A stretch of 64,000 nt of DNA from contig CAWBIU010000003.1 in assembly GCA_963789015.1 (NCBI GenBank), positions 496,001 to 560,000 on the forward strand, read 5' to 3'. The first letter of the stretch is position 1. The number at the start of each line of letters is the position of its first letter. Below, in pieces: positions 35,156 to 43,027 of the stretch. The notes beneath the pieces are model-generated. The model saw nothing but the letters and a program-made list of their open reading frames with translations. It did no database searches and was not told where the DNA came from. Source of the DNA: JAOPZW01 sp963789015. GTDB taxonomy: Bacteria > Actinomycetota > Thermoleophilia > Solirubrobacterales > Solirubrobacteraceae. The translations under genes and the position numbers were made by a program.

Positions 35156-36265
35156 GTGCGGACCCTCGTCGTCTCCGACCTGCACCTCGGCGCCCGGACC
35201 GGCGTCGACGTCCTGCGTCGCCGGCCCGCGCTCGACGCGCTGCTCGGCCGCCTGCAGGGCGCCGGCCGGCTCGTGCTGCTCGGCGACACGCTCGAGCTGC
35301 GCCACGGGCCGCCCCGCGACGCGCTCGCCGCCGCCGAGCCGGTGCTCGCGGCGATCGGGGAGGCGCTCGGCGACGCCGAGGTCGTGCTCGTGCCCGGCAA
35401 CCACGATCACGGGCTGATCGCCCCGTGGCTCGAGGCCCGCGGGCACAGCGGCGCGCCGCCCCCGCTCGGCCTCGAGCAGCGCGCGGGTCCGGACGTGACC
35501 GAGACGATCGCCGCCGTCGCCCGCGCGCTGCGCCCGGCACGGCTGGAGATCGCCTATCCCGGCCTGTGGCTCGCCGACGGCGTCTACGCCACCCACGGCC
35601 ACTACCTCGACCGCCACTCCACCATCCCGAGCGCGGAGCGCCTGGCCGCCGGGACGCTCGCGCGCGTGCTCGGCGCGCGGGTCGACGAGGCGACGGGGCC
35701 CGACGACTACGAGCTCGTCCTCGCCCCGCTCTACGCGCTGCTCGACGCGGTCGCCGCGCGCAGCCCGGAGGGCCGTGTCCGCCACAACTCGACCTCGACG
35801 CGCACGTGGCGCGCGCTGGCGGGTGGCCGTCGCCGGCCGCTGCGCCACTGGCTGATGGCCGGTGGCTGGCCGATCGCCGTCGGCGCGATCAACCGCGCGG
35901 GCCTCGGGCCCGTCGGTCGCGACGTCTCCGGGCCCGAGCTGCGCCGCGCCGGCCTGCGCGCGATGGGCGCCGTCGTCGGCCGCCTGGGCATCGACGCGCG
36001 CCACGTGCTCTTCGGCCACACCCATCGCGCCGGGCCGCTCGACGGCGACGACCCGGCCGACTGGGGGCTCGACGGCGGCGGCTCGCTGATCAACTGCGGC
36101 TCGTGGTGCAGCGACCGCGACGGGCTGGACCCGACGGGGCGGCGGCCCTACCGGCCCGGCGGCGCTGTCGAGCTGCACGACGGCGGGCCGCCGCGCCTCG
36201 TGCGGCTGATCGACGCCGCGACGGCCGAGGGCCTCAGCCGTCCGCCGGCGCCAGGCCCGGGCTGA
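35156..36265 (+). CDS. Calcineurin-like metallophosphoesterase
   Basis: I choose GTG 35156 (V-RTLVVSDLHLGART); the frame extends to 34991 but antisense to the CoA transferase. The 369-aa protein has all five phosphoesterase motifs: DLHLGA, LLGDTLELR, VPGNHDHGL, YATHGHYLD and LFGHTHRAG. A helical insert (residues about 200-270) separates motifs IV and V and has hydrophobic segments (HWLMAGGWPIAVGAI), perhaps for membrane contact. LpxH- or YkuE-like hydrolysis of a lipid-linked diphosphate is one option; the substrate is unknown. The 3' end overlaps the convergent thioredoxin-like gene by 32 bp. Confidence 0.85.
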   Translation: MRTLVVSDLHLGARTGVDVLRRRPALDALLGRLQGAGRLVLLGDTLELRHGPPRDALAAAEPVLAAIGEALGDAEVVLVPGNHDHGLIAPWLEARGHSGAPPPLGLEQRAGPDVTETIAAVARALRPARLEIAYPGLWLADGVYATHGHYLDRHSTIPSAERLAAGTLARVLGARVDEATGPDDYELVLAPLYALLDAVAARSPEGRVRHNSTSTRTWRALAGGRRRPLRHWLMAGGWPIAVGAINRAGLGPVGRDVSGPELRRAGLRAMGAVVGRLGIDARHVLFGHTHRAGPLDGDDPADWGLDGGGSLINCGSWCSDRDGLDPTGRRPYRPGGAVELHDGGPPRLVRLIDAATAEGLSRPPAPGPG

Positions 36266-36986
36266 AGCAGACGGCCAGGCAGGTCACGCCGTCGCCCGGC
36301 TCGAGCTCGAGCACGCCCGGCGTGCTCACGGGGTGCGAGACGATCTCGTACGCGCCCGGGTGCTCGACGGCGATCTCGCTTCCGCCGGCAGTCAGCGTTC
36401 CGCGGCCGTCGAGGATCGCCCACACCGTGCCGGCCTCGTACGGGCCGCTCCACGCGCCGGGCTGGTCGGCGGTCGGGACGACGATCAACGCCTCGGGATC
36501 GTCCTCGGGGTGCACCGGCGCAAGCGGTTCGCGCTCGACGCCAAGCAACTCTTGGATCGCCCGCTCGGTCTCCTCGTAGGCGCCCTCGCCGAAGTGGAAC
36601 TCGTGCAGGCGCCCGCGCGCGTTGAACAGGTAGCGCGCCGGCCAGCCCTCGTTGTCGTAGGCCGACCACACGAGCAGGTCGCCGTCGATGCACACCGGGT
36701 GCTCGATCCCCAGGCGGGTCACGGCGGCGCGCACCGCGTCCTCGTCGCGCGACGGCGGGAAACCGGGGGAGTGGACCGAGATCACACGCAGCCCGTCGGC
36801 GGCGTAGCGCTCGTGCCACGCCTTGAGGTAGGGCAGCGTGCGCAGCGAGCTGGGACGGCAGAAGTCCCAGAACTCGACGAGCACGGGCCGCCCGATCTGC
36901 TTGTCCATGCGCAGCGGCGCGACGTTGACCCAGGGAAGGTCCTTGGGGAACGGCGGCGCCGCGATGGTGTCGACGGGGGCCCGCAT
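36234..36986 (-). CDS. Thioredoxin-like protein with C-terminal beta domain
   Basis: The start is ATG 36986 (MRAPVDTIAAPPFPKDLPW). Residues about 15-150 form a TlpA/DipZ-like thioredoxin domain: RPVLVEFWDFCRPSSLRTLPYL, VISVHSPGF, and the cis-Pro loop NEGWPARYLFNARG. The CxxC motif is CRPS, so the resolving Cys is replaced by Ser. A second beta-rich domain (about 155-250: ALIVVPTADQPGAWSGPY, GTLTAGGSEIAVEHPGAYEI) resembles the carbohydrate-module-like C-terminus of DipZ. No signal peptide is seen. It may act as a peroxidase-like or monothiol redox protein. Confidence 0.75.
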   Translation of the reverse strand: MRAPVDTIAAPPFPKDLPWVNVAPLRMDKQIGRPVLVEFWDFCRPSSLRTLPYLKAWHERYAADGLRVISVHSPGFPPSRDEDAVRAAVTRLGIEHPVCIDGDLLVWSAYDNEGWPARYLFNARGRLHEFHFGEGAYEETERAIQELLGVEREPLAPVHPEDDPEALIVVPTADQPGAWSGPYEAGTVWAILDGRGTLTAGGSEIAVEHPGAYEIVSHPVSTPGVLELEPGDGVTCLAVCFSPGLAPADG

Positions 36987-37087
36987 CGGCGGCGGCGCAC
37001 GGTACCAGCGCCCGGACGGGCGACCGTCAGGCGGCGTACCGGCCGACGGCGTGTCCCGCGGCGGGTGCTCGTACCCTTGGCGGCACC

Positions 37088-37639
37088 ATGACGACGCCGC
37101 AGCCGCCCTCGCCGGCGGGGCCGCCGGACGACGATCGCAGCGGGCTGTCCGGCCTGCAACGCGCGATGATCGTCCTCGCCGCCCTGGCCGTGGTCCTGAT
37201 CGCCTTCGTCATCTTCCAGGGAGGTGACGACGAGAACTCCGGCTCGACGACGTCGGCCCGGACGACGGCCACCCAGGAGCCGACGACGTCGACGGAGACG
37301 ACGACGACGGAGACCGGCACGACCGAGACCGAGACCGTCACGACGGAGACCACGACGACGGAGCCCCCCGAGCCCGAGGAGGAGACGATCCGCGTCGTCA
37401 ACGGGCAGCCGCAGGGCGGCGTGCAGACGATGACGTTCGCGAAGGGCGACCGCGTCCGATTCAAGGTCGACTCCGATGTGGCCGACGAAGTCCATGTGCA
37501 CGGCTACGACCTGATGGAGGACGTCTCGGCCGGCGGGACGGCGCGGTTCAGCTTCGAGGCGACCATCGAGGGCCGTTTCGAGGTCGAGCTCGAGAACGCC
37601 GGCGTGCAGATCGCCGAGCTCGAGGTGGAGCCCTCGTGA
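37088..37639 (+). CDS. Membrane-anchored cupredoxin-like protein
   Basis: This 183-aa protein starts at ATG 37088. It has one TM helix (AMIVLALALAVVLIAFVIFQ-like segment at residues about 26-45), then a Thr/Glu/Ser-rich linker of about 50 residues encoded by near-repetitive acg/gag codons, then a small beta domain (TIRVVNGQPQGGVQTM, VRFKVDSDVADEVHVHGYDL, RFEVELENAGVQIAELEV) of the cupredoxin_1 type. The HVHGYD segment could bind copper, but the classical Cys ligand is absent. It is translationally coupled (GTGA) to the multi-TM gene and near SCO1, pointing to copper or respiratory functions at the membrane. Confidence 0.75.
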   Translation: MTTPQPPSPAGPPDDDRSGLSGLQRAMIVLAALAVVLIAFVIFQGGDDENSGSTTSARTTATQEPTTSTETTTTETGTTETETVTTETTTTEPPEPEEETIRVVNGQPQGGVQTMTFAKGDRVRFKVDSDVADEVHVHGYDLMEDVSAGGTARFSFEATIEGRFEVELENAGVQIAELEVEPS

Positions 37640-39067
37640 CAGGCCGCGTGCGGACGACCGCGATCGCCGCGGCGCTCGCGAGCGCCGCCGTGGCCGTCCT
37701 GCCGGACGCCGCGATGGCGCACGGCCTCGTCGGGCGCCAGGACCTGCCGATCCCGCGCTGGCTGTTCGCCTGGGGCGCGGCCGTCGTGCTCGTCGTGTCG
37801 TTCGTCGCGCTCGCCGTCCTGTGGCCCAAGCCGCGGCTCGAGCGCGCCCGCGAGACGCCCCAGGCTCCGCGTGCCCGCGGCGCTCGAGGTCCTGTGCGGC
37901 GCGATCGGCATCGCCCTCTTCGTCGTCACCGTCTGGGCCGGGCTGGCCGGCACCCAGACCGCGACGGCCAACCTCGCGCCGACCGTCATCTACGTCCTGT
38001 TCTGGGTGGGCGTCCCGTTCGCCACCGTGTTCCTCGGCGACGTCTTCGCCGCGCTGAACCCGTGGCGCGCCACGGCGCGCGGCGTCGCCTGGGTCGCCGG
38101 GCGCGTGGGCGGCGGCCGCCTGCCGCAGCCGATCGCCTACCCCGCGTGGCTCGGCCGCTGGCCCGCCGCCATCGGGATCCTCGTCTTCGCCTGGGTCGAG
38201 CTCGTCTACGTCAACCGCGACGACCCGAGCACGCTGGCCATCCTCGCGCTGCTCTACGCGGCCACCCAGCTCGTGGGCATGAGCGTCTACGGGATCGAGA
38301 CGTGGACGCGCAACGCCGATCCCTTCGCGGTCTACTTCAACCTCTTCTCGACGCTCTCGCCGCTGCACTGGCGCGAGCGCACGCTGTACACGCGCGGCCC
38401 GCTCGTCGGCGCGGCGAAGCTCACCGCCGTGCCCGGGACCGTCGCGCTGCTGTGCGTGATGATCGGGACGACGAGCTTCGACGGCTTCTCGCAGGGCGAC
38501 CTGTGGGCGTCGAGCGGCGCGATCGCGCCGACGCTCCAGGAGCGCTTCGTCAACGTCGGCTTCTCGCAGGAGACGGCGCTTCAGATCACCTTCACGATCG
38601 GCCTGCTGGCCATGGTCGGGCTCATCTCCGGGCTGTACCGGCTCGGCATCGCGGGCATGGGCACGATCGGCGGCCACACCGCCGACGAGCTGTCGCGGCG
38701 CTTCGCGCACTCGCTGATCCCGATCGCGCTCGCGTACGTGGTCGCCCACTACTTCTCGCTGCTGGCCTACCAGGGCCAGGCGCTCGCCGCCCTGGCCTCC
38801 GATCCGCTCGGCGACGGCTCGGACCTGTTCGGGACGGCCGGGGCGACGATCGACTACAACGTCATCAGTGCGACCGGCATCTGGTACGTCCAGGTCGCGG
38901 CGCTCGTGATCGGGCACGTGGCCGGCCTGACCCTGGCGCACGACCGCGCCCTGATCGTCTTCCGGCGCGTCCGCGACGCGACGCGCTCGCAGTACTGGAT
39001 GCTGGCCGTCATGGTCGGCTTCACCAGCCTCGGCCTCTGGCTCCTCTCCGCATCGGCACAGTCATGA
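37636..39067 (+). CDS. Multi-TM 'fenitrothion hydrolase'-type membrane protein (frameshifted)
   Basis: The start is GTG 37636 (GTGA overlap). The N-terminal part reads AAALASAAVAVLPDAAMAHGLVGRQDLPIPRWLFAWG and a TM (VVLVVSFVALAVLW); these are positions, cited as 37663-37830. The frame then turns to shadow near 37865, while the next frame continues as ALEVLCGAIGIALFVVTVW and about eight more TM helices to TGA 39067. Dropping one base in cgtgcccgcgg joins the halves (total length 3n+1). Actinobacterial homologues carry the name fenitrothion hydrolase, but their role is unclear; the AHGLVGRxDLPIP start is their hallmark. Clustering with cupredoxin and SCO1 suggests copper handling. Confidence 0.75.
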
Positions 39068-39210
39068 TCCTCACGCCCATCGCCCACGCCGGACATTGGT
39101 TCGAAGGCGCGCTGTACCTCGCGCCCGTCGTCATCCTCGCGGTCGTCCTGTTCTTCCAGGGCCGCAAGGACGACGGCGAGGACCCCGTCGACGGCGAGCC
39201 GACCGCGTAG
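39064..39210 (+). CDS. Small single-TM protein (48 aa)
   Basis: ATG 39064 overlaps the stop of the multi-TM gene (ATGA) and opens a 48-residue frame: MILTPIAHAGHWFEGALYLA, then PVVILAVVLFFQGRKD and an acidic tail. It has one TM helix and a His-x-Gly-His motif near the N-terminus. Coupling to the upstream gene and this conserved-looking shape make it a likely small subunit of the same membrane complex. It ends directly against the convergent SCO1 stop (TAGCTA). Confidence 0.7.
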   Translation: MILTPIAHAGHWFEGALYLAPVVILAVVLFFQGRKDDGEDPVDGEPTA

Positions 39211-39816
39211 CTACGCCTCGGCCTGCAGGCGGCGGATGTCGTGCGCGAGCCCCTCGGGGGTGAGCTGCGCGACCGGGAAGCCGACCCGCTGGCGCCCGCG
39301 CTTGTCGACGAGCAGCACGTAGGCCGAGTGGTCGAAGGCCTTGCCCTGCGGGCGGATGCCGTAGGCCTTCCAGACCGGCTCGAGCGCGGCGCGGCTGCCG
39401 AGCAGGAAGCGCATGCGGTCGTCGCCGAGGCCGCGCTTGAAGAGGAACTGCCGCGCGCGCTCGGCCGTGTCGTTGGCCGGGTCGACGGACACGGCCAGGG
39501 CGGGGACGTCGCGGTCGAGGTCGTCGAGCGCGCCGCGGATCTGCGTCGCCGTCAGGGGGCACGTGTCGCGGCACGTCGTGTACAGGAACGTGAGCACCAC
39601 GACGCGACCGCGGTAGGCGCGCAGGGACACGGGGTCGCCGTCCTGGTCGCGCAGGCGGAAGTCCTGCGGCGGGATCTCCGGGCGCACGGCGCCGGCGAAG
39701 CCGGTCGTCCCCGTGTCGGGCCCGCCGCCCGGCCGCGCGAAGACGGTCACGCCCGCCGCGAAGGCGAGCACGAGCACCGCGAACACGACGAGCGCGAGGC
39801 GGATCCGGGCGTTCAC
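39211..39816 (-). CDS. SCO1/SenC family copper chaperone
   Basis: This 201-aa protein starts at GTG 39816. An N-terminal TM (LALVVFAVLVLAFAAGVTVFA) anchors a thioredoxin-fold domain outside the membrane. Copper ligands are the CxxxC of YTTCRDTCPLTATQI and the His of FDHSAYVLLVD. SCO proteins deliver copper to the CuA site of cytochrome oxidase subunit II. It faces the cupredoxin group on the other strand, which supports a copper theme for the locus. Confidence 0.92.
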   Translation of the reverse strand: MNARIRLALVVFAVLVLAFAAGVTVFARPGGGPDTGTTGFAGAVRPEIPPQDFRLRDQDGDPVSLRAYRGRVVVLTFLYTTCRDTCPLTATQIRGALDDLDRDVPALAVSVDPANDTAERARQFLFKRGLGDDRMRFLLGSRAALEPVWKAYGIRPQGKAFDHSAYVLLVDKRGRQRVGFPVAQLTPEGLAHDIRRLQAEA

Positions 39817-39834
39817 CCCGCCCAGGGTAGGGGG

Positions 39835-40467
39835 CTAGGGCTCGACGAGCCCGCGGCGGATCGCGTAGCGCACGAGCTCGACGCGGTCGCGCATGCCCAG
39901 CTTGCGCAGGATGCTGCCGCGGTGGGACTCGACGGTCTTCTCGGCCATCCCGAGGATCTCGCCGATCTCGCGGTTCGTGTGCGCCTCGGCGATCAGCTTG
40001 AGGACCTCCTGCTCGCGCGGGCTGAGCGGCTCGCGCGGGCCGCGCGAGGAGTCGGCCATCCACTCGCGCACGAGCGAGCCCTGGGCGCTGTTGGTCAGGA
40101 ACGACTCGCCGCGCGCGACGGCGCGGACGGCGTCGACGAGGTCCTGGTCGGCCTTCTGCTTGAGCACGTAGCCGGAGGCGCCGGCCTTGAGCGCCTCGAA
40201 CAGGTAGCGCTCGTCGTCGTGCATGGAGAGGATGAGGATGTCGACCTCCGGCGCGCGGGCCTTGATCTCGCGCGTGGCCTGCAGCCCCGTGAGGACGGGC
40301 ATGGCGACATCGAGGATCGCGAGGTCGGGCAGGTGGGTGAGCGCCCCGGCGACCGCCTCGGCGCCGTCGGCCGCCTCGCCGACGACCTCCATGTCGGGCT
40401 GGCGGTCGAGCAGCAGCCGCAGGCCGCCGCGGACGACGCCGTGGTCGTCGGCGATCAGCAGCCTCAT
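39835..40467 (-). CDS. NarL/LuxR-family response regulator
   Basis: This 210-aa regulator starts at ATG 40467. The receiver domain has the acidic pair in LIADDHGV and phosphorylatable Asp in LAILDVAMPVLTG, plus K in YVLKQKAD. The LuxR-type helix-turn-helix is LSPREQEVLKLIAEAHTNREIGEIL (two parts, residues about 142-166) followed by KTVESHRGSILRKLGM. It overlaps the kinase stop by 4 bp (ATGA) and should be phosphorylated by it. Targets are unknown; SCO1 is immediately downstream. Confidence 0.93.
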   Translation of the reverse strand: MRLLIADDHGVVRGGLRLLLDRQPDMEVVGEAADGAEAVAGALTHLPDLAILDVAMPVLTGLQATREIKARAPEVDILILSMHDDERYLFEALKAGASGYVLKQKADQDLVDAVRAVARGESFLTNSAQGSLVREWMADSSRGPREPLSPREQEVLKLIAEAHTNREIGEILGMAEKTVESHRGSILRKLGMRDRVELVRYAIRRGLVEP

Positions 40468-41423
40468 GCGCCGCCTCCCACGCGCAGCTCGACGACGGTG
40501 CCGGCATGCGGGGCGGAGCGCACGAGGACGCTGCCGCCGGCGAGCACGGCGCGCTCGCGCATGCCCATGAGCCCGAGCCCGGAGCGCGCGCTCGCCGGGT
40601 CGAAGCCGCGGCCGTCGTCGGCGATGCGCACGACCGTGTCCTCCCCGGCGCGCTCGGCGCTGACGCGGACCCCGCTCGCGCCGGCGTGGCGCGCGATGTT
40701 CGAGAGCGCCTCCTGGACGACGCGGTAGACGACGAGGCCGTCGTCGGGCGCGAGCGCGTCGAGCGCGCCGGGCGCCAGCGCGAGCTCGTCGCGCAGCCGC
40801 GCGCGGCGGGCGAAGTCGCCGACGAGCGTGCGCAGGGCGGCGTCGAGGCCGAGGTCGTCCAGCGCGGCGGGACGCAGCTCGCGGGCCAGGCGGACGAGCT
40901 CCTCCATCGCCTGGGTGGCCACGCGCTGGGTCTCGCGCAGCTCGTCGCGCAGCGCCGGCGGGGCGTTCTGCGCCGTCGCCGAGAGGCGCAGGAGGACGCC
41001 GGTGAGCGCCTGGTTGGCCTCGTCGTGCAGGTCGCGCGCGACGCGGGCGCGTTCGCCCTCCTGGGCGTGGAGCACGGCGCCGGCGGTGCGGGCGCGCTCG
41101 TCCTCGACGCGCGCGAGCATGCGGTCGAAGGCCTGGCGCAGGCGCGCGACCTCCTGGACCTCGCCGGGCACGGGGGCCGGCTCGCTGCGGCGGGCGGTGA
41201 AGTCGACGCTCTCCATGGCGGTGATCAGGTCCTCCAGCGGCGCGAAGCGCCGGCGCAGCACGAGGCCGTTGACGAGCACCGTGGCGAGCACCGCGGCGGC
41301 GAGCAGGCCCAGCCGGCGCGTGTCGGGGTCGAGGCGCACGGTGATGCTCGCGGCGAGTACCGTCGCAGCGATCAGGGCCGCGTTGACGGCGAGGACCTGG
41401 GTAAGCAGAGCAGGACGCTTCAC
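40464..41423 (-). CDS. Sensor histidine kinase (HisKA_3/NarL type)
   Basis: This 319-aa protein starts at ATG 41423 (MKRPALLTQVLAVNAALIAATVLAA). Two TM helices sit close together (residues about 8-28 and 38-55), leaving almost no extracellular loop, so it probably senses within the membrane or cytosol. A HAMP-like segment (RRRFAPLEDLITAMESVDF) leads to the phospho-His helix VARDLHDEANQALTGVLL and an HATPase_c domain: VQEALSNIARHAGA, IADDGRGFDP and GLGLMGMRERA. The phospho-His motif is HDEANQ, a mild variant of HDxxxQ. It is coupled to the response regulator downstream. Confidence 0.92.
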   Translation of the reverse strand: MKRPALLTQVLAVNAALIAATVLAASITVRLDPDTRRLGLLAAAVLATVLVNGLVLRRRFAPLEDLITAMESVDFTARRSEPAPVPGEVQEVARLRQAFDRMLARVEDERARTAGAVLHAQEGERARVARDLHDEANQALTGVLLRLSATAQNAPPALRDELRETQRVATQAMEELVRLARELRPAALDDLGLDAALRTLVGDFARRARLRDELALAPGALDALAPDDGLVVYRVVQEALSNIARHAGASGVRVSAERAGEDTVVRIADDGRGFDPASARSGLGLMGMRERAVLAGGSVLVRSAPHAGTVVELRVGGGA

Positions 41424-41514
41424 GCCACTCTCATCATCGGCACGAGAGGCCGGGGGCGAGAGGCCACGGGGGCGCTATCCTTTCTGAAGTGATGAGATTC
41501 CGACCGGGTATCAG

Positions 41515-42714
41515 GTGATTTCGAAGGTGACCGCGACCGTCTCCGGATCCGAGTACATCCGCCGCATCAGGGCGGAGATCGACGAGGTGGACCCGTCCGA
41601 GGTCGCCGACCTCGTCGGCAACGGCGTCGCGCTCGTCGACGTGCGTGAGACCGATGAGTATTCGACCGGGCATCTGCCCGGCGCCAAGCACGTGCCGCGC
41701 GGCTACCTCGAGTCGCGCATCGAGGGCGCGGTTCCCGACCGCTCCCAGCGTGTCGTCCTCTACTGCGCCTCGGGCCAGCGCTCGGCGCTCGCCGCGCGCA
41801 CGCTGTCCGAGGACCTCGGCTACGAGAACGTCCAGTCGATGACGGGCGGGATCACGCTGTGGAAGGACCGCGGCTACAAGGTCGACGTCCCCAAGAGCTT
41901 CACGCCCGAGCAGCGCGAGCGCTACTCGCGCCATTTCCTGCTGCCCGAGGTCGGCGTCGAGGGTCAGCAGAAGCTGCTCGACGCCAAGGTGCTGCTGCTC
42001 GGCGCCGGCGGCCTCGGCTCGCCGACCGCGCTGTACCTGGCCGCCGCCGGCGTCGGCACGCTGGGCATCGTCGACGACGACGTCGTCGACGTCTCCAACC
42101 TGCAGCGCCAGGTCATCCACACGACCGACCGCATCGGCGTCCCCAAGGTCGACTCGGCCGAGGAGCAGATCCAGGCGCTGAACCCCGACGTGGACGTCGT
42201 CAAGTACGCGACGCGCCTCGACGCCTCGAACATCATGGAGATCATCGAGGGCTGGGACATCATCGTCGACGGCGTCGACAACTTCCCGACGCGCTACCTG
42301 CTCAACGACGCCAGCGTCCGGCTCGAGATCCCCGTCGTGTCGGCGGCGATCCTCGGCTTCGAGGGCCAGCTCAGCGTCTTCCACCCCTACGAGGGCCCGT
42401 GCTACCGCTGCCTCTTCCCGCAGCCGCCGCCCGCCGAGCTCGCGCCGTCGTGCGGCGCCAACGGCGTCCTCGGTGTGCTGCCGGGCACGATGGGCCTGCT
42501 GCAGGCGACCGAGGTCATCAAGCTGATCGTCGGTGCCGGCGACCCGCTCGTCGGGCGCCTGCTCATGTACGACGCGCTGGCGGCGACGACGACCGAGCTG
42601 AAGGTCCGCCGCGACCCCGAGTGCCCGATCTGCTCGCGTCCGCCGGACGCGATCAGCGAGGACGAGATGGGCGTCTTCCCCGACTACGAGGCGTTCTGCG
42701 CGGCGGCGGGCTAG
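41515..42714 (+). CDS. moeZ: Rhodanese-ThiF/MoeB sulfur-carrier adenylyltransferase (MoeZ-like)
   Basis: This 399-aa protein starts at GTG 41515. An N-terminal rhodanese domain (residues about 20-120) carries the persulfide Cys in LYCASGQRSALAA. The E1-like domain follows: LLLGAGGLGSPTALYLAAAGVG (ATP loop), DDDVVDVSNLQRQVIHTT, Cys in SCGANGVLGVLPG, and zinc pairs CYRCLF and CPIC. It adenylates and thiolates the C-terminal Gly of a sulfur carrier. In mycobacterial MoeZ the rhodanese domain is C-terminal; here it comes first. The carrier gene is 4 bp downstream, so they form a unit. Confidence 0.92.
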   Translation: MISKVTATVSGSEYIRRIRAEIDEVDPSEVADLVGNGVALVDVRETDEYSTGHLPGAKHVPRGYLESRIEGAVPDRSQRVVLYCASGQRSALAARTLSEDLGYENVQSMTGGITLWKDRGYKVDVPKSFTPEQRERYSRHFLLPEVGVEGQQKLLDAKVLLLGAGGLGSPTALYLAAAGVGTLGIVDDDVVDVSNLQRQVIHTTDRIGVPKVDSAEEQIQALNPDVDVVKYATRLDASNIMEIIEGWDIIVDGVDNFPTRYLLNDASVRLEIPVVSAAILGFEGQLSVFHPYEGPCYRCLFPQPPPAELAPSCGANGVLGVLPGTMGLLQATEVIKLIVGAGDPLVGRLLMYDALAATTTELKVRRDPECPICSRPPDAISEDEMGVFPDYEAFCAAAG

Positions 42715-42718
42715 GGTC

Positions 42719-43003
42719 ATGCCAATGGCGACGATCCGCATCCCACCCGTCCTGCGCCCGTCCGTGGGCGGCGAGCGCGAGGTGAGCGCCGACGGAGAGA
42801 ACGTCGGCGAGGTCCTCAAGGCGCTCGCCGAGACCCATCCGCAGACCCAGAGCCAGCTGTTCGGGCCCGAGGGCGGGCTCAACCGCTACGTGAACGTCTA
42901 CCTCAACGACGAGGACGTCCGCGTGCTCGACGGGCTCGAGACGCCGGTCGGCGCCTCGGACACGCTCGTCATCCTGCCGGCCATGGCCGGCGGCGCCTCC
43001 TAG
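42719..43003 (+). CDS. cysO: Ubiquitin-like sulfur carrier protein (CysO/MoaD-like)
   Basis: This protein of 92-94 aa starts at ATG 42719 or 42725. The beta-grasp fold is evident: ATIRIPPVLRPSVGG, NVGEVLKALAETHP, NRYVNVYLNDEDVRVLDGL and DTLVILPAMAGG. It ends GGAS, so the active Gly-Gly is followed by two residues. M. tuberculosis CysO ends in Gly-Gly; here a peptidase must expose it, and the JAMM protein at 59906 is the obvious candidate. It follows moeZ directly and should supply sulfide for the CysM at 58643. Confidence 0.85.
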   Translation: MPMATIRIPPVLRPSVGGEREVSADGENVGEVLKALAETHPQTQSQLFGPEGGLNRYVNVYLNDEDVRVLDGLETPVGASDTLVILPAMAGGAS

Positions 43004-43027
43004 CCGCCGTCCTCACGCCCGCCGCGC

